A stretch of 64,000 nucleotides of DNA from Phoebastria nigripes. Taxonomy: Eukaryota; Chordata; Aves; Procellariiformes; Diomedeidae. The notes under the pieces were generated by a model. That model saw only the letters and a program-made list of their open reading frames with translations. It had not been told where the DNA came from and ran no database searches. Both the position numbers and the translations under genes were made by a program. The DNA is taken from positions 558,001-622,000 of the forward strand of contig JAYKAV010002519.1 of the NCBI GenBank assembly GCA_035582835.1, read 5' to 3'. Shown here piece after piece: positions 62,501 to 64,000 of this stretch (within the stretch, counting starts at the first letter, position 1; each line of letters opens with the position of its first letter).

Positions 62501-64000
62501 CAAAAATAATTAACCTGTTGGCCACATTCCCACAAATACTTATGTACGTGGTTAAACTTAAGTACATTTATAAGTTGTTGAAACACTGTAGCACTAGCGT
62601 GCCCATGTGAAACAAAGCAACAAAATTATGTACCTCAAGGGAGGAGGAAAAGCAAAGAAGAAATGCTTTGTTTGGAAAAACATTTGATTTTCTATCACCT
62701 AAGACAGAGTTCATTGAGATGATCTCAATTAATGACTGGTAATTTGTTATTTACCACTCCCTCAGATCTATGGATAGTTTCATTTATAGACATGTTACAG
62801 TCTCCTGTACACTCCTGCAGTGCAATTTGTTTTTCTGGTGGCATTTCCATTGAGTAGCTAAAGGTCCATCCAAGTAAGCACACTGACAATTTAGGCAGGT
62901 GGATGGACGTGAATCCATTGTTCCTTGCAGAGGAAATACAAATTCTGCACAAACAAGTATGGAGATTCAGTACTCTCAAATTAGGCTTGTGGGTTATCGC
63001 TGCCTTTGTTCAAATTATGATGGAACTCATCTTACTTCATTACTTGCACCTTTCTTAAGACTGATAAAGAATTAACTAGTGTTACTAACAGTCACAGTAA
63101 TGTGACAAAAGTCTTTGAAATTGCAAACGGAAGTCACTGGAAAAGCCCATATCCACATTATTAGACTTTAAAAGATTAAATGAGGTAACTGAGTACTAGG
63201 ATGCCATCATCCAAGATCCTGATTTCATTTTTTAGAAACTAAAAGTGGTTCATCTGTAGTGCAAAATGACACACATTATGTGTTCTGACTTGAAACTCAC
63301 AGACTGAACAGGAAAATTCATGGCATATTCTCTTTCCAGAGATCTCTGGCCTCAGCACCCCAAGACTTCTCAGAACAACCTGGATGATTAGAGACCAGAA
63401 CAGATTCAAAATATCTGGATTTGCATTTAGGATCGTCCGGCAGTCTCTACTCATTCACGAAGACAGACAAACACAAACTTCATTAACCCATCGGCTACAG
63501 AACGGATGCTGACTTCAGTCTAATTCAGTGCAGCAGCCTGCACTCCACTGCAAACGTCATCTATTCATCTGAGCATTGCTTTCCTTAAAAAGGAAAAAGA
63601 AAAAAAAAGAAAACCCATGCCTTCCTAACTCTTGTGTTAGAAAGTGTAGACTGAACATACACTCAGAACTGAAAAAAAAAAAGAAAAAAAAGTATTAGAA
63701 AGAAGCTAGGTATTGAACATTAGCTCTACTTATCAAATAGCATAGTGAGTTTAGCTCTGTTGATCAAAGATTAGCAGATTGTTATCAACCATAAGGTCAG
63801 CATCACAGGTGTAAGGACAAGAGACACCAAATTTGCAGACATCAGAATGCAACCCTCACTTTACACAAGTTTGATATGGTAGCATATTGGATTTTCCCAT
63901 TTTTTTTCAATTGATGATATCTGCAAGGCAATATTCCAAGTAAACAAAACTGATCAGAGTGCTTGTGACAGAAGAAGAATAGTAAGAAGAGTAAAAACTG
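56576..64000 (-). other. TRHDE: TRHDE upstream intron, truncated by the window edge
   Basis: The sequence upstream of the acceptor at 56576-56577 has no further TRHDE exon that I can recognise up to 64000. The previous exon probably lies outside, making the intron at least 7.4 kb. It carries CR1 copy 4 at 58497-58960 and a strongly AT-rich block around 60600-61150. No other gene is seen. Confidence 0.6.
58497..58960 (+). mobile_element. CR1 LINE copy 4, short 3' fragment in a TRHDE intron
   Basis: This 464-bp 3' end of CR1 starts at GAGCGTGTCCAGAG. It contains the ORF2 C-terminus and ends with three ATTCTATG-type units (about 58936-58960). The reading frame carries one extra base relative to copy 1 near 58730, which splits the ORF2 tail into two frames ending at ALRDMV and the stop at 58870-58872. 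By eye it differs from copy 3 at about five positions over roughly 290 comparable bases. It is antisense to TRHDE. Confidence 0.95.

Noticed and set aside
1..64000. Endogenous retrovirus, CRISPR array, tRNA or rRNA genes
   Set aside because: I saw no gag/pol/env-like retroviral frames, paired LTRs, regularly spaced repeats or cloverleaf-like genes. The only RT sequences are of the CR1 LINE type.
57000..64000. Further upstream TRHDE exons
   Set aside because: I looked on the minus strand for the sequence expected before IPLNVRD and for M1 motifs and found none. The next exon is probably beyond the window.

Overview
The window is vertebrate nuclear DNA, almost certainly from a bird. Two things show this. 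Four plus-strand CR1 LINE copies end in the avian-type ATTCTATG tail. Four minus-strand exons with exact splice signals encode the C-terminus of thyrotropin-releasing-hormone-degrading ectoenzyme (TRHDE). Single ambiguous bases are scattered throughout and there is one 150-N gap, so this is a draft assembly. I see no prokaryotic, CRISPR, phage or retroviral structure. The species cannot be named from this sequence alone.

Layout: about 1-46.8 kb is AT-rich, gene-poor DNA lying 3' of TRHDE. It holds two CR1 copies (4.62-5.88 kb, a 5'-truncated copy with a long open reverse transcriptase frame; 7.09-10.10 kb, a longer and decayed endonuclease-RT copy). It also holds a very old minus-strand CR1/L3-like fossil (about 33.15-33.66 kb), a small palindromic repeat (41.93-42.01 kb) and several simple repeats. 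From 46.8 to 64.0 kb is the 3' end of TRHDE on the minus strand. The last coding exon is at 47757-47900, preceded in transcript order by exons at 50625-50706, 55720-55860 and 56408-56575. Together they encode 177 residues with a continuous reading frame across three junctions. Catalytic exons lie beyond the right edge. Two young, near-identical CR1 copies (49.78-50.61 and 58.50-58.96 kb) sit antisense in TRHDE introns. One ends about 9 bp from the exon 50625-50706 splice donor.

No operon or multi-gene system is present. The notable points are the CR1 copy touching a splice donor, a mis-sized assembly gap inside that copy, the fossil LINE that ORF calling does not reveal, a possible decayed coding remnant near 12.5-12.9 kb, and a family of small palindromic repeat relics around 39.6-43.6 kb. 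I found no convincing evidence of a previously undescribed system.
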